A DNA stretch of 64,000 bases from Ptiloglossa arizonensis (GCF_051014685.1 NW_027478442.1:310001-374000), one strand, 5' to 3'. Positions 25,601 through 39,095 are shown, counted from the stretch's first letter. Notes: generated by a model from the letters alone, not told the origin. Made by a program: numbers and translations.

Positions 25601-26476
25601 AGTTAAGGAATGGTTGGGAAACCCTCAAAATTTTCGCAAGTCTGAAACTCGAAACCAATGACTACAAAGGCCTAGGGGAAAAACACACATATCTTTGTAA
25701 TCGGGCGAGTTTCTAATATCAGATGCAACAGGAATTTCTCGAGTTCGTCATTCCGTTCGCGAGATATGGGGGTTTGAAGTTCAGGAATGGTTGAGAAACC
25801 ATCAAAATTTTCGCAATTCTGATGCTAGAAACCAATAACTACAATGGCCTAGGGGAAAATGCACATACCGTTGTAATCGGGCGAGTTTCTGCTTTCAGCT
25901 GTAACAGGAATTTCTCGAGTTCGTCAATCCGTTCGCGAGATATGGAAGTTTGGAGTTAAGGAATGCTTGGGAAACAATCAAAATCTTCGCAATTCTGATG
26001 CTAGAAACGAATAACTACAAAGGCCTACGGGAAAAATACACATACCTTTGTAATCGGGCGAGTTTCCACTTTCAGACGCAACAGGAATTTCTCGAGTTAG
26101 TCAATCCGTTCGCGAGATATGGGAGTTTGAAGTTAAGGAATGGTTGAGAAACCATCAAAATTCTCGCAATTCTGTAACTCGAAACCAATAACTACAAAGG
26201 CCTAGAGGCAAAATACACATACCTTTGTAATCGGGCGAGTTTCCAATTTCAGATGCAACAGGAATTTCTCGAGTTCGTCAATCCGTTCGCGAGATATGGG
26301 AGTTTGAAGTTAAGGAATGGTTGAGAAACCATCAAAATTTTCGCAATTCTGATACTCGAAACCAATAGCTACTATGGCCTAGGGCAAAAATACACATACC
26401 GTTGTAATCGAACGAGATTCTGGTTTCAGATGCAACAGGAATTTCTCGAGTTCGTCAATCCGTTCGCGAGATATGG

Positions 26477-27387
26477 GAGTATGAAGTTACGGAATGGTTG
26501 AGAAACCATCACAAATTTCGCAAGTCTGATACTCGAAACCAATAACTACCATGGCCTAGGGGAATAATGCACATACCTTTGTAATCGGGCGAGTTTCTAC
26601 TTTCAGATGCAATAGGAATTTCTCGAGTTCGTCAATCCGTTCGCGAGATATGGGAGTTTGATATTAAGGAATGGTTGCGAAACCATCAAAATTTTTGCAA
26701 TTCTGATGCTAGAAACGAATAACTGGAATGACCTAGGGGAAAAGTACACACACCATTGTAATCGGACGACTTTCTACTTTCAGATGCAACAGGAAATAAT
26801 CCATTTCGTCAATCCTTTCGCGAGATATGGGAGTTTGAAGTTAAGGAATAATTGAGAAACCATCAAAATTTTCGCAAGTCTGATACTCGAAACCAATAAC
26901 CACAAAGGCCTAGGGGAAAAATACACATACCTTTGCAATCGGGCGAGTTTCTATTTTCAGATGCAACAGGAATTTCTCGAGCTCGTCAATCCGTTCGCGA
27001 GATATGGGAGTTTGAAATTAAGGAACGGTTGAGAAACAATCACAATTTTCGCAAGTCTGATACTCGAAACCAATAACTACTGCGGCCTAGGGGAAAAATA
27101 CACATACCTTTGTAATAGGGCGAGTTTCTACTTTCAGATGCAACAGGAATTTCTCGAGTTCTTCAATCCGTTCGCGAGATATGGGAGTTTGAAGTTAAGG
27201 AATGGTTGAGATAACAATCAAAATTTTCGCAAGTCTGATACTCGAAACCGATAACCACAAAGGCCTAGGGGAAAAATACACATACCGTTGTAATCGGGCG
27301 AGTTTCTACTTTCAGATGCAACAGGAATTTCTCGAGCTCGTCAATCCGTTCGCGAGATATGGAAGTTTGAAATTAAGGAACGGTTGA
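26477..27387 (+). repeat. Block R, copy 1
   Basis: Starts at GAGTATGAAGTTACGG. It then carries CATGGCCTAGGGGAATAATG, GATATTAAGGAATGGTTGCG, a CGGACGACTTTC monomer with AATAATCCATTTCG, AATAACCACAAAGG, ACTACTGCGG, and ends in a monomer with TTGAGATAACAATC. The GCGA loop and the ATAACAATC change make it easy to track. Confidence 0.8.
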
Positions 27388-27593
27388 GAAACCATCAAAA
27401 TTTTCGCAAGTCTGATACTCGAAACCAATAACCACAAAGGCCTAGGGCAAAAATACACATACCTCTGTAATCGGTCGACTTTCTGCTTTCAGATGCAACA
27501 GGAAATAATCGAGTTCGTCAATCCGTTCGCGAGATATGGGAGTTTGGGTTTAAGGAATGGTTGAGAGACCATCACAATTTTCGCAAGTCTGAT

Positions 27594-28301
27594 ACTCGAA
27601 ACCAATAACTACCATGGCCTGGGGGAAAAGTACACACACCATTGCAATGGGGCGAGATTCTACTTTCAGAAGCAACAGGAATTTTTCGAGTTCGTTAATC
27701 CGTTCGCGAGGTATGGGAGTTTGAAGTTAAGGAATGGTTGAGAAACCATCAAAATTTTCGCAAGTGTGATACTCGAAACCAATAAGTGGAATGGCCTAGG
27801 GGAAAGCTACACACACCATAGTAATGGGGCGAGTTTCTACTTTCAGATGCAACAGGAATTCCTCGAGTTCGTCAATCCGTTCGCGAAATACGGGAGTTTG
27901 AAGTTAAGGAATGGTTGAGAGACCATCACAATTTTCGCAAGTCTGATACTCGAAACCAATAACTACAATGGCCTGGGGGAAAAATACACATACCTTTGCA
28001 ATCGGGCTAGTTTCATCTTTCAGATGCAACAGGAATTTCTCGAGTTCGTCAATCCGTTCGCGAGATATGGGAGTTTGAAGTTGAGGAATGGTTGAGGAAC
28101 CATCAACATTTTCGCAATTCTGATGCTAGAAACGAATAACTGGAATGACCTAGGGGAAAAGTACACACACCATTGTAATCGGTCGACCTTCTGCTTTCAG
28201 ATGCAACAGGACATAATCGAGTTCGTCAATCCGTTCGCGAGATATGGGAGTTTGAAGTTAAGGAATGGTTGAGAGACCATCACAATTTTCGCAAGTCTGA
28301 T
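27594..28301 (+). repeat. Block S, copy 2
   Basis: M1-M2-M3-M4 in full, near identical to 1-708. M1 has CCTGGGGG where copy 1 has CCTTGGGG, and M3 has GGGCTAGTTTCATC. The next monomer leads into CTCGCGTTCGACAATCC at about 28.4 kb. Confidence 0.85.
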
Positions 28302-28601
28302 ACTCGAAACCAATAACTACTATGGCCTGGGGGAAAAATACACATACCTTTGCAATCGGGCGAGTTTCTATTTTCAGATGCAACAGGAATTTCTCGCGTT
28401 CGACAATCCGTTCGCGAGGTATGGGAGTTTGAAGTTAAGGAATGGTTGAGAAACCATCAAAATTTTCGCAAATCTGATACTCGAAACCAATAGCTACTAT
28501 GGCCTAGGGCAAAAATACACATACCGTTGTAATCGAACGAGATTCTGGTTTCAGATGCAACAGGAATTTCTCGAGTTCGTCAATCCGTTCGCGAGATATG
28601 G

Positions 28602-29335
28602 GAGTATGAAGTTACGGAATGGTTGAGAAACCATCACAAATTTCGCAAGTCTGATACTCGAAACCAATAACTACCATGGCCTAGGGGAATAGTGCACATA
28701 CCTTTGTAATCGGGCGAGTTTCTACTTTCAGATGCAATAGGAATTTCTCGAGTTCGTCAATCCGTTCGCGAGATATGGGAGTTTGATATTAAGGAATGGT
28801 TGCGAAACCATCAAAATTTTTGCAATTCTGATGCTAGAAACGAATAACTGGAATGACCTAGGGGAAAAGTACACACACCATTGTAATCGGACGACTTTCT
28901 ACTTTCAGATGCAACAGGAAATAATCCATTTCGTCAATCCTTTCGCGAGGTATGGGAGTTTGAAGTTAAGGAATAATTGAGAAACCATCAAAATTTTCGC
29001 AAGTCTGATACTCGAAAGCAATAACCACAAAGGCCTAGGGGAAAAATACACATACCTTTGCAATCGGGCGAGTTTCTATTTTCAGATGCAACAGGAATTT
29101 CTCGAGCTCGTCAATCCGTTCGCGAGATATGGGAGTTTGAAATTAAGGAACGGTTGAGAAACAATCACAATTTTCGCAAGTCTGATACTCGAAACCAATA
29201 ACTACTGCGGCCTAGGGGAAAAATACACATACCTTTGTAATCGGGCGAGTTTCTACTTTCAGATGCAACAGGAATTTCTCGAGCTCGTCAATCCGTTCGC
29301 GAGATATGGAAGTTTGAAATTAAGGAACGGTTGAG
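28602..29335 (+). repeat. Block R, copy 2, one monomer shorter
   Basis: Same order as copy 1 at a 2125 bp offset, but the TTGAGATAACAATC monomer is gone. The ACTACTGCGG monomer at 29187-29363 has the tail CTCGAGCTCGTC and ATATGGAAG of the next unit, so it is a one-unit deletion chimera. Confidence 0.8.
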
Positions 29336-29540
29336 AAACCATCAAAATTTTCGCAAGTCTGATACTCGAAACCAATAACTACTATGGCCTAGGGCAAAAA
29401 TACACATACCTCTGTAATCGGTCGACTTTCTGCTTTCAGATGCAACAGGAAATAATCGAGTTCGTCAATCCGTTCGCGAGATATGGGAGTTTGAGTTTAA
29501 GGAATGGTTGAGAGACCATCACAATTTTCGCAAGTCTAAT

Positions 29541-30248
29541 ACTCGAAACCAATAACCACCATGGCCTGGGGGAAAAGTACACACACCATTGCAATGGGGC
29601 GAGATTCTACTTTCAGAAGCAACAGGAATTTTTCGAGTTCGTTAATCCGTTCGCGAGGTATGGGAGTTTGAAGTTAAGGAATGGTTGAGAAACCATCAAA
29701 ATTTTCGCAAGTGTGATACTCGAAACCAATAAGTGGAATGGCCTAGGGGAAAGCTACACGCACCATAGTAATGGGGCGAGTTTCTACTTTCAGATGCAAC
29801 AGGAATTCCTCGAGTTCGTCAATCCGTTCGCGAAATACGGGAGTTTGAAGTTAAGGAATGGTTGAGAGACCATCACAATTTTCGCAAGTCTGATACTCGA
29901 AACCAATAACTACAATGGCCTGGGGGAAAAATACACATACCTTTGCAATCGGGCGAGTTTCAACTTTCAGATGCAACAGGAATTTCTCGAGTTCGTCAAT
30001 CCGTTCGCGAGATATGGGAGTTTGAAGTTGAGGAATGGTTGAGAAACCATCAACATTTTCGCAATTCTGATGCTAGAAACGAATAACTGGAATGACCTAG
30101 GGGAAAAGTACACACACCATTGTAATCGGTCGACCTTCTGCTTTCAGATGCAACAGGACATAATCGAGTTCGTCAATCCGTTCGCGATATATGGGAGCTT
30201 GAAGTTAAGGAATGGTTGAGAGACCATCACAATTTTCGCAAGTCTGAT
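29541..30248 (+). repeat. Block S, copy 3
   Basis: Full M1-M4, exactly 1947 bp (11 monomers) after copy 2. The following monomer, 30249-30425, is a chimera: its left end matches the 28.3 kb monomer and its right end (GTATGAAGTTACGG) matches 28.6 kb, removing one unit. Confidence 0.85.
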
Positions 30249-30371
30249 ACTCGAAACCAATAACTACTATGGCCTGGGGGAAAAATACACATACCTTTGC
30301 AATCGGGCGAGTTTCTATTTTCAGATGCAACAGGAATTTCTCGAGTTCGTCAATCTGTTCGCGAGATATGG

Positions 30372-31282
30372 GAGTATGAAGTTACGGAATGGTTGAGAAA
30401 CCATCACAAATTTCGCAAGTCTGATACTCGAAACCAATAACTACCATGGCCTAGGGGAATAATGCACATACCTTTGTAATCGGGCGAGTTTCTACTTTCA
30501 GATGCAATAGGAATTTCTCGAGTTCGTCAATCCGTTCGCGAGATATGGGAGTTTGATATTAAGGAATGGTTGCGAAACCATCAAAATTTTTGCAATTCTG
30601 ATGCTAGAAACGAATAACTGGAATGACCTAGGGGAAAAGTACACACACCATTGTAATCGGACGACTTTCTACTTTCAGATGCAACAGGAAATAATCCATT
30701 TCGTCAATCCTTTCGCGAGATATGGGAGTTTGAAGTTAAGGAATAATTGAGAAACCATCAAAATTTTCGCAAGTCTGATACTCGAAACCAATAACCACAA
30801 AGGCCTAGGGGAAAAATACACATACCTTTGCAATCGGGCGAGTTTCTATTTTCAGATGCAACAGGAATTTCTCGAGCTCGTCAATCCGTTCGCGAGATAT
30901 GAGAGTTTGAAATTAAGGAACGGTTGAGAAACAATAACAATTTTCGCAAGTCTGATACTCGAAACCAATAACTACTGCGGCCTAGGGGAAAAATACACAT
31001 ACCTTTGTAATCGGGCGAGTTTCTACTTTCAGATGCAACAGGAATTTCTCGAGTTCGTCAATCCGTTCGCGAGATATGGGAGTTTGAAGTTAAGGAATGG
31101 TTGAGATAACAATCAAAATTTTCGCAAGTCTGATACTCGAAACCGATAACCACAAAGGCCTAGGGGAAAAATACACATACCTTTGTAATCGGGCGAGTTT
31201 CTACTTTCAGATGCAACAGGAATTTCTCGAGCTCGTCAATCCGTTCGCGAGATATGGAAGTTTGAAATTAAGGAACGGTTGA
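30372..31282 (+). repeat. Block R, copy 3
   Basis: Complete block R, 1770 bp (ten monomers) after copy 2. It is the first block R inside the 5132 bp unit. Differences from its partner at 35504 include ATATGAGAG and AACAATAACAATT. Confidence 0.8.
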
Positions 31283-33609
31283 GAAACCATCAAAATTTTC
31301 GCAAGTCTGATACTCGAAACCAGTAACTACAAAGGCCTAGGGGAAAAATACGCATACCTTTGTAATGGGGCAAGTTTCTACTTTCAGATGCAACAGGAAC
31401 ATCTCGAGTTCGCCAATCCGTTCGCGAGATATGGGAGTTTGAAGTTAAGGAATGGTTGAGAAACCATCAAAATTTTCGCAAGTCTGATGCTAGAAACGAA
31501 TAACTGGAATGACCTAGGGGAAAAGTACACACAACATTGTAATCGGTCGACTTTCTGCTTTCAGATGCAACAGGAAATAATCGAGTTCGTCAATCCGTTC
31601 GCGAGATATGGGAGTTTGAAGTTAAGGAATGGTTGAGAAACCATCAAAATTTTCGCAAGTCTGATACTCGAAACCAATAACTACTATGGCCTAGGGCAAA
31701 AATACACATACCTTTGTAATCGGGCGAGTTTCTACTTTCAGATGCAACAGGAATTTATCGAATTCGTCAATCCGTTCGCGAGACATGGGAGTATGAAGTT
31801 AAGGAATGGTTGAGAAACCATCAAAATTTTCGCAAGTCTGATGCTAGAAACGAATAACTGGAATGACCTAGGGGAAAAGTACACACAACATTGTAATCGG
31901 TCGACTTTCTGCTTTCAGATGCAACAGGAAATAATCGAGGTCGTCAATCCGTTCGCGAGATATGGGAGTTTGAAGTTAAGGAATGGTTGAGAATCCATCA
32001 AAATTTTCGCAAGTCTGGTACCTGAAACCAATAACTGGAACGGCCTAGGGGAAAACTACACATACCATTGTAATCGGGCGAGTTTCTGCTTTCAGACGCA
32101 ACAGGAGTTTCTCGTGATCGTCAATCAGTTCGCGAGATATGGGAGTTTGAAATTAAGGAATGGTTGAGAAACAATCACAATTTTCGCAAGTCTGATACTC
32201 GAAACCAATAACTACTATGGCCTAGGGGAAAAATACACATACCCTTGTAATCGGGCGAGTTTCTACTTTCAGATGCAACAGGAATTTCTCGAGTTCGTCA
32301 ATCCGTTCGCGAGATATGGGAGTTTGAAGTTAAGGAATGGTTGAGAAACCATCAAAATTTTCGCAATTCTGATGCTCGAAACGAATAACTGGAATGACCT
32401 AGGGGAAAGGTACACACACCATTGTAATCGGTCGACTTTCTACTTTCAGATGCAACAGGAAATAATCGAGTTCGTCAATCCGTTCGCGAGATATGGGAAT
32501 TTGAAGTTAAGGAATGCTTGAGAAACCATCAAAATTTTCGCAAGTCTGATACTCGAAACCAGTAACTACAAAGGCCTAGGGGAAAAATACGCATACCTTT
32601 GTAATCGGGCAAGTTTCTACTTTCAGATGCAACAGGAACTTCTCGAGTTCGCCAATCCGTTCGCGAGATATGGGAGTTTGAAGTTAAGGAATGGTTGAGA
32701 AACCATCAAAATTTTCGCAATTCTGATGCTCGAAACGAATAACTGGAATGACCTAGGGGAAAAGTACACACACCACTGCAATCGGTCGACTTTCTGCTTT
32801 CAGATGCAACAGGAAATAATCGAGTTCGTCAATCCGTTCGCGAGATATGGGAGTTTGAGGTTAAGAAATGGTTGAGAGACCATCACAATTTTCGCAAGTC
32901 TGATACTCGAAACCAATAACTACTATGGCCTGGGGAAAAGGACACACACCATAGTAATGGGGCGAGTTTCTTCTTTCAGATGCAACAGGAATTCCTCGAG
33001 TTCGTCAATCCGTTCGCGAAATACGGGAGTTTGAAGTTAAGGAATGGTTGAGAGACCATCACAATTTTCGCAATTCTGATGCTAGAAACCAATAACTACA
33101 AAGGCCTAGGGGCAAAATACACATACCGTTGTAATCGGCGAGTTTCTGCTTTCAGATGCAACAGGAATTTCCCGAGTTCGTGAATCCGTTCGCGAGATAT
33201 GGGAGTTTGAAGTTAAGGAATGCTTGAGAAACCATCAAAATTTTCGCAAGTCTGATACTCGAAACCAATAACTACAAAGGCCTAGGGGAAAATACACATA
33301 ACTTTGTAATCGGGCGAGTTTCTACTTTCAGATGCAACAGGAATTTCTCGAGCTCGTCAATCCGTTCGCGAGATATGGGAATTTGAAGTTAAGGAATGGT
33401 TGAGAAACCATCAAAATTTTCCCAATTCTGATACTCGCAACAAATAACTGGAACGGCCTAGGGGAGAAGTACACACACCATTGTAATCGGGCAAGTTTCT
33501 ACTTTCAGAGGCAACAGGAACTTCTCGAGTTCGCCAATGCGTTGGCGAGGTATCGGAGTTTGAAGTTAAGGAATGGTTGAGAAACCATCAAAATTTTCGC
33601 AAGTCTGGT

Positions 33610-33963
33610 ACACAAAACCAATAACTACAAAGCCCCAGGGGAAAAATACACATACCTTTGTAATCGGGCGAGTTTCTACTTTCCGGTGCAACAGGAAATA
33701 ATCGAGTTCCTCAATCCGTTCGCGAGTTATGGGAGTTTGAAGTTATGGAATGCTTGAGAAACCATCAAAATTTTCGCAATTCTGATACTCGAAACCAATA
33801 GCTACTATGGCCTAGGGCAAAAATACACATACCGTTGTAATCGAACGAGATTCTGGTTTCAGATGCAACAGGAATTTCTCGAGTTCGTCAATCCGTTCGC
33901 GAGATATGGGAGTATGAAGTTACGGAATGGTTGAGAAACCATCACAAATTTCGCAAGTCTGAT
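33610..33963 (+). repeat. Pentamer block remnant, A and C only
   Basis: Monomer A (here GGTACACAAAACC) is followed directly by C at 33787, and the block continues into block R at 33910 instead of D-E. Monomer B is missing as a whole unit. The same arrangement is carried at 38742 in the 5132 bp duplicate. Confidence 0.8.
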
Positions 33964-34820
33964 ACTCGAAACCAATAACTACCATGGCTTAGGGGAATAA
34001 TGCACATACCTTTGTGTTCGGGCGAGTTTCTACTTTCAGATGCAATAGGAATTTCTCGAGTTCGTCAAACCGTTCGCGAGATATGGGAGTTTGATATTAA
34101 GGAATGGTTGCGAAACCATCAAAATTTTTGCAATTCTGATGCTAGAAACGAATAACTGGAATGACCTAGGGGAAAAGTACACACACCATTGTAATCGGAC
34201 GACTTTCTACTTTCAGATGCAACAGGAAATAATCCATTTCGTCAATCCTTTCGCGAGATATGGGAGTTTGAAGTTAAGGAATAATTGAGAAACCATCAAA
34301 ATTTTCGCAAGTCTGAAACTCGAAACCAATAACCACAAAGGCCTAGGGGAAAAATACACATACCTTTGCAATCGGGCGAGTTTCTATTTTCAGATGCAAC
34401 AGGAATTTCTCGAGCTCGTCAATCCGTTCGCGAGATATGGGAGTTTGAAATTAAGGAACGGTTGAGAAACAATCACAATTTTCGCAAGTCTGATACTCGA
34501 AACCAATAACTACTGCGGCCTAGGGGAAAAATACACATACCTTTGTAATCGGGCGAGTTTCTACTTTCAGATGCAACAGGAATTTCTCGAGTTCTTCAAT
34601 CCGTTCGCGAGATATGGGAGTTTGAAGTTAAGGAATGGTTGAGATAACAATCAAAATTTTTGCAAGTCTGATACTCAAAACCGATAACCACAAAGGCCTA
34701 GGGGAAAAATACACATACCTTTGTAATCGGGCGAGTTTCTACTTTCAGATGCAACAGGAATTTCTCGAGCTCGTCAATCCGTTCGCGAGATATGGAAGTT
34801 TGAAATTAAGGAACGGTTGA
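33910..34820 (+). repeat. Block R, copy 4
   Basis: Complete block R following the A-C remnant. It shares GTGTTCGGGCGAG and CAAACCGTTCG with its 5132 bp partner at 39042, changes not seen in copies 1-3. Confidence 0.8.
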
Positions 34821-34849
34821 GAAACCATCAAAATTTTCGCAAGTCTGAT

Positions 34850-35380
34850 ACTCGAAACCAATAACTACCATGGCCTGGGGGAAAAGTACACACACCATTG
34901 CAATGGGGCGAGATTCTACTTTCAGAAGCAACAGGAATTTTTCGAGTTCGTCAATCCGTTCGCGAAATACGGGAGTTTGAAGTTAAGGAATGGTTGAGAG
35001 ACCATCACAATTTTCGCAAGTCTGATACTCGAAACCAATAACTACAATGGCCTGGGGGAAAAATACACATACCTTTGCAATCGGGCGAGTTTCAACTTTC
35101 AGATGCAACAGGAATTTCTCGAGTTCGTCAATCCGTTCGCGAGATATGGGAGTTTGAAGTTGAGGAATGGTTGAGAAACCATCAACATTTTCGCAATTCC
35201 GATGCTAGAAACGAATAACTGGAATGACCTAGGGGAAAAGTACACACACCATTGTAATCGGTCGACCTTCTGCTTTCAGATGCAACAGGACATAATCGAG
35301 TTCGTCAATCCGTTCGCGATATATGGGAGTTTGAAGTTAAGGAATGGTTGAGAGACCATCACAATTTTCGCAAGTCTGAT
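34850..35380 (+). repeat. Block S, copy 4, with M1/M2 fusion monomer
   Basis: The first monomer (34850-35026) starts as M1 (ACCATGG, CAGAAGCAACAGG, TTTTTCGAG) and ends as M2 (CGAAATACGGG). M3 and M4 follow. The switch lies between TTTTTCGAG and CAATCCG, so exactly one 177 bp unit was removed relative to copies 1-3. Confidence 0.85.
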
Positions 35381-35503
35381 ACTCGAAACCAATAACTACT
35401 ATGGCCTGGGGGAAAAATACACATACCTTTGCAATCGGGCGAGTTTCTATTTTCAGATGCAACAGGAATTTCTCGAGTTCGTCAATCCGTTCGCGAGATA
35501 TGG

Positions 35504-36414
35504 GAGTATGAAGTTACGGAATGGTTGAGAAACCATCACAAATTTCGCAAGTCTGATACTCGAAACCAATAACTACCATGGCCTAGGGGAATAATGCACA
35601 TACCTTTGTAATCGGGCGAGTTTCTACTTTCAGATGCAATAGGAATTTCTCGAGTTCGTCAATCCGTTCGCGAGATATGGGAGTTTGATATTAAGGAATG
35701 GTTGCGAAACCATCAAAATTTTTGCAATTCTGATGCTAGAAACGAATAACTGGAATGACCTAGGGGAAAAGTACACACACCATTGTAATCGGACGACTTT
35801 CTACTTTCAGATGCAACACGAAATAATCCATTTCGTCAATCCTTTCGCGAGATATGGGAGTTTGAAGTTAAGGAATAATTGAGAAACCATCAAAATTTTC
35901 GCAAGTCTGATACTCGAAACCAATAACCACAAAGGCCTAGGGGAAAAATACACATACCTTTGCAATCGGGCGAGTTTCTATTTTCAGATGCAACAGGAAT
36001 TTCTCGAGCTCGTCAATCCGTTCGCGAGATATGGGAGTTTGAAATTAAGGAACGGTTGAGAAACAATCACAATTTTCGCAAGTCTGATACTCGAAACCAA
36101 TAACTACTGCGGCCTAGGGGAAAAATACACATACCTTTGTAATCGGGCGAGTTTCTACTTTCAGATGCAACAGGAATTTCTCGAGTTCGTCAATCCGTTC
36201 GCGAGATATGGGAGTTTGAAGTTAAGGAATGGTTGAGATAACAATCAAAATTTTCGCAAGTCTGATACTCGAAACCGATAACCACAAAGGCCTAGGGGAA
36301 AAATACACATACCTTTGTAATCGGGCGAGTTTCTACTTTCAGATGCAACAGGAATTTCTCGAGCTCGTCAATCCGTTCGCGAGATATGGAAGTTTGAAAT
36401 TAAGGAACGGTTGA
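35504..36414 (+). repeat. Block R, copy 5
   Basis: Partner of copy 3 at exactly 5132 bp. One private change is CAACACGAAATAATCC in place of CAACAGGAAATAATCC. Confidence 0.8.
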
Positions 36415-38741
36415 GAAACCATCAAAATTTTCGCAAGTCTGATACTCGAAACCAGTAACTACAAAGGCCTAGGGGAAAAATACGCATACCTTTGTAATGG
36501 GGCAAGTTTCTACTTTCAGATGCAACAGGAACATCTCGAGTTCGCCAATCCGTTCGCGAGATATGGGAGTTTGAAGTTAAGGAATGGTTGAGAAACCATC
36601 AAAATTTTCGCAAGTCTGATGCTAGAAACGAATAACTGGAATGACCTAGGGGAAAAGTACACACAACATTGTAATCGGTCGACTTTCTGCTTTCAGATGC
36701 AACAGGAAATAATCGAGTTCGTCAATCCGTTCGCGAGATATGGGAGTTTGAAGTTAAGGAATGGTTGAGAAACCATCAAAATTTTCGCAAGTCTGATACT
36801 CGAAACCAATAACTACTATGGCCTAGGGCAAAAATACACATACCTTTGTAATCGGGCGAGTTTCTACTTTCAGATGCAACAGGAATTTATCGAATTCGCC
36901 AATCCGTTCGCGAGACATGGGAGTATGAAGTTAAGGAATGGTTGAGAAACCATCAAAATTTTCGCAAGTCTGATGCTAGAAACGAATAACTGGAATGACC
37001 TAGGGGAAAAGTACACACAACATTGTAATCGGTCGACTTTCTGCTTTCAGATGCAACAGGAAATAATCGAGGTCGTCAATCCGTTCGCGAGATATGGGAG
37101 TTTGAAGTTAAGGAATGGTTGAGAATCCATCAAAATTTTCGCAAGTCTGGTACCTGAAACCAATAACTGGAACGGCCTAGGGGAAAACTACACATACCAT
37201 TGTAATCGGGCGAGTTTCTGCTTTCAGACGCAACAGGAGTTTCTCGTGTTCGTCAATCAGTTCGCGAGATATGGGAGTTTGAAATTAAGGAATGGTTGAG
37301 AAACAATCACAATTTTCGCAAGTCTGATACTCGAAACCAATAACTACTATGGCCTAGGGGAAAAATACACATACCCTTGTAATCGGGCGAGTTTCTACTT
37401 TCAGATGCAACAGGAATTTCTCGAGTTCGTCAATCCGTTCGCGAGATATGGGAGTTTGAAGTTAAGGAATGGTTGAGAAACCATCAAAATTTTCGCAATT
37501 CTGATGCTCGAATCGAATAACTGGAATGACCTAGGGGAAAGGTACACACACCATTGTAATCGGTCGACTTTCTACTTTCAGATGCAACAGGAAATAATCG
37601 AGTTCGTCAATCCGTTCGCGAGATATGGGAATTTGAAGTTAAGGAATGCTTGAGAAACCATCAAAATTTTCGCAAGTCTGATACTCGAAACCAGTAACTA
37701 CAAAGGCCTAGGGGAAAAATACGCATACCTTTGTAATCGGGCAAGTTTCTACTTTCAGATGCAACAGGAACTTCTCGAGTTCGCCAATCCGTTCGCGAGA
37801 TATGGGAGTTTGAAGTTAAGGAATGGTTGAGAAACCATCAAAATTTTCGCAATTCTGATGCTAGAAACGAATAACTGGAATGACCTAGGGGAAAAGTACA
37901 CACACCACTGCAATCGGTCGACTTTCTGCTTTCAGATGCAACAGGAAATAATCGAGTTCGTCAATCCGTTCGCGAGATATGGGAGTTTGAGGTTAAGAAA
38001 TGGTTGAGAGATCATCACAATTTTCGCAAGTCTGATACTCGAAACCAATAACTACTATGGCCTGGGGAAAAGGACACACACCATAGTAATGGGGCGAGTT
38101 TCTACTTTCAGATGCAACAGGAATTCCTCGAGTTCGTCAATCCGTTCGCGAAATACGGGAGTTTGAAGTTAAGGAATGGTTGAGAGACCATCACAATTTT
38201 CGCAATTCTGATGCTAGAAACCAATAACTACAAAGGCCTAGGGGCAAAATACACATACCGTTGTAATCGGCGAGTTTCTGCTTTCAGATGCAACAGGAAT
38301 TTCCCGAGTTCGTGAATCCGTTCGCGAGATATGGGAGTTTGAAGTTAAGGAATGCTTGAGAAACCATCAAAATTTTCGCAAGTCTGATACTCGAAACCAA
38401 TAACTACAAAGGCCTAGGGGAAAATACACATAACTTTGTAATCGGGCGAGTTTCTACTTTCAGATGCAACAGGAATTTCTCGAGCTCGTCAATCCGTTCG
38501 CGAGATATGGGAATTTGAAGTTAAGGAATGGTTGAGAAACCATCAAAATTTTCGCAATTCTGATACTCGCAACAAATAACTGGAACGGCCTAGGGGAGAA
38601 GTACACACACCATTGTAATCGGGCAAGTTTCTACTTTCAGAGGCAACAGGAACTTCTCGAGTTCGCCAATGCGTTGGCGAGGTATCGGAGTTTGAAGTTA
38701 AGGAATGGTTGAGAAACCATCAAAATTTTCGCAAGTCTGGT

Positions 38742-39095
38742 ACTCAAAACCAATAACTACAAAGCCCCAGGGGAAAAATACACATACCTTTGTAATCGGG
38801 CGAGTTTCTACTTTCCGGTGCAACAGGAAATAATCGAGTTCCTCAATCCGTTCGCGAGATATGGGAGTTTGAAGTTATGGAATGCTTGAGAAACCATCAA
38901 AATTTTCGCAATTCTGATACTCGAAACCAATAGCTACTATGGCCTAGGGCAAAAATACACATACCGTTGTAATCGAACGAGATTCTGGTTTCAGATGCAA
39001 CAGGAATTTCTCGAGTTCGTCAATCCGTTCGCGAGATATGGGAGTATGAAGTTACGGAATGGTTGAGAAACCATCACAAATTTCGCAAGTCTGAT
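38742..39095 (+). repeat. Pentamer block remnant, A and C only (duplicate)
   Basis: Counterpart of 33610-33963 at an offset of exactly 5132 bp, with the same loss of B and the same junction to block R. It reads GGTACTCAAAACC where the upstream copy has GGTACACAAAACC. Confidence 0.8.

Larger units (their letters stand above)
15700..26350 (+). repeat. Heterogeneous satellite core without long HOR
   Basis: About 60 monomers in the same orientation and register, but with many private substitutions and no long duplicated blocks that I could find. Typical departures are GTCCGTCAATCC, CGAAATGTCGGAG, TGGAGTTAAGAG and CTCGATTTCCTC. SalI-type monomers are scarce. Only local or short similarities occur (18.0-18.6, 19.6-20.3, 22.1-22.6 kb, and a pair at 20.8 and 24.0 kb). 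No gene or mobile element interrupts it. It may be an older or less homogenised segment of the array. Confidence 0.7.
29812..34943 (+). repeat. 5132 bp, 29-monomer HOR unit, copy 1
   Basis: Anchors at 29812, 30553, 31097, 32017, 33608, 34091 and 34635 all recur exactly 5132 bp downstream, so there is no net indel between copies. I noted on the order of a dozen or two scattered substitutions, implying about 99% identity or better. The unit contains block S (M2 tail to M4), two block R copies, a run with GGTACCTGAAACC (32017) and the A-C remnant. Confidence 0.88.
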
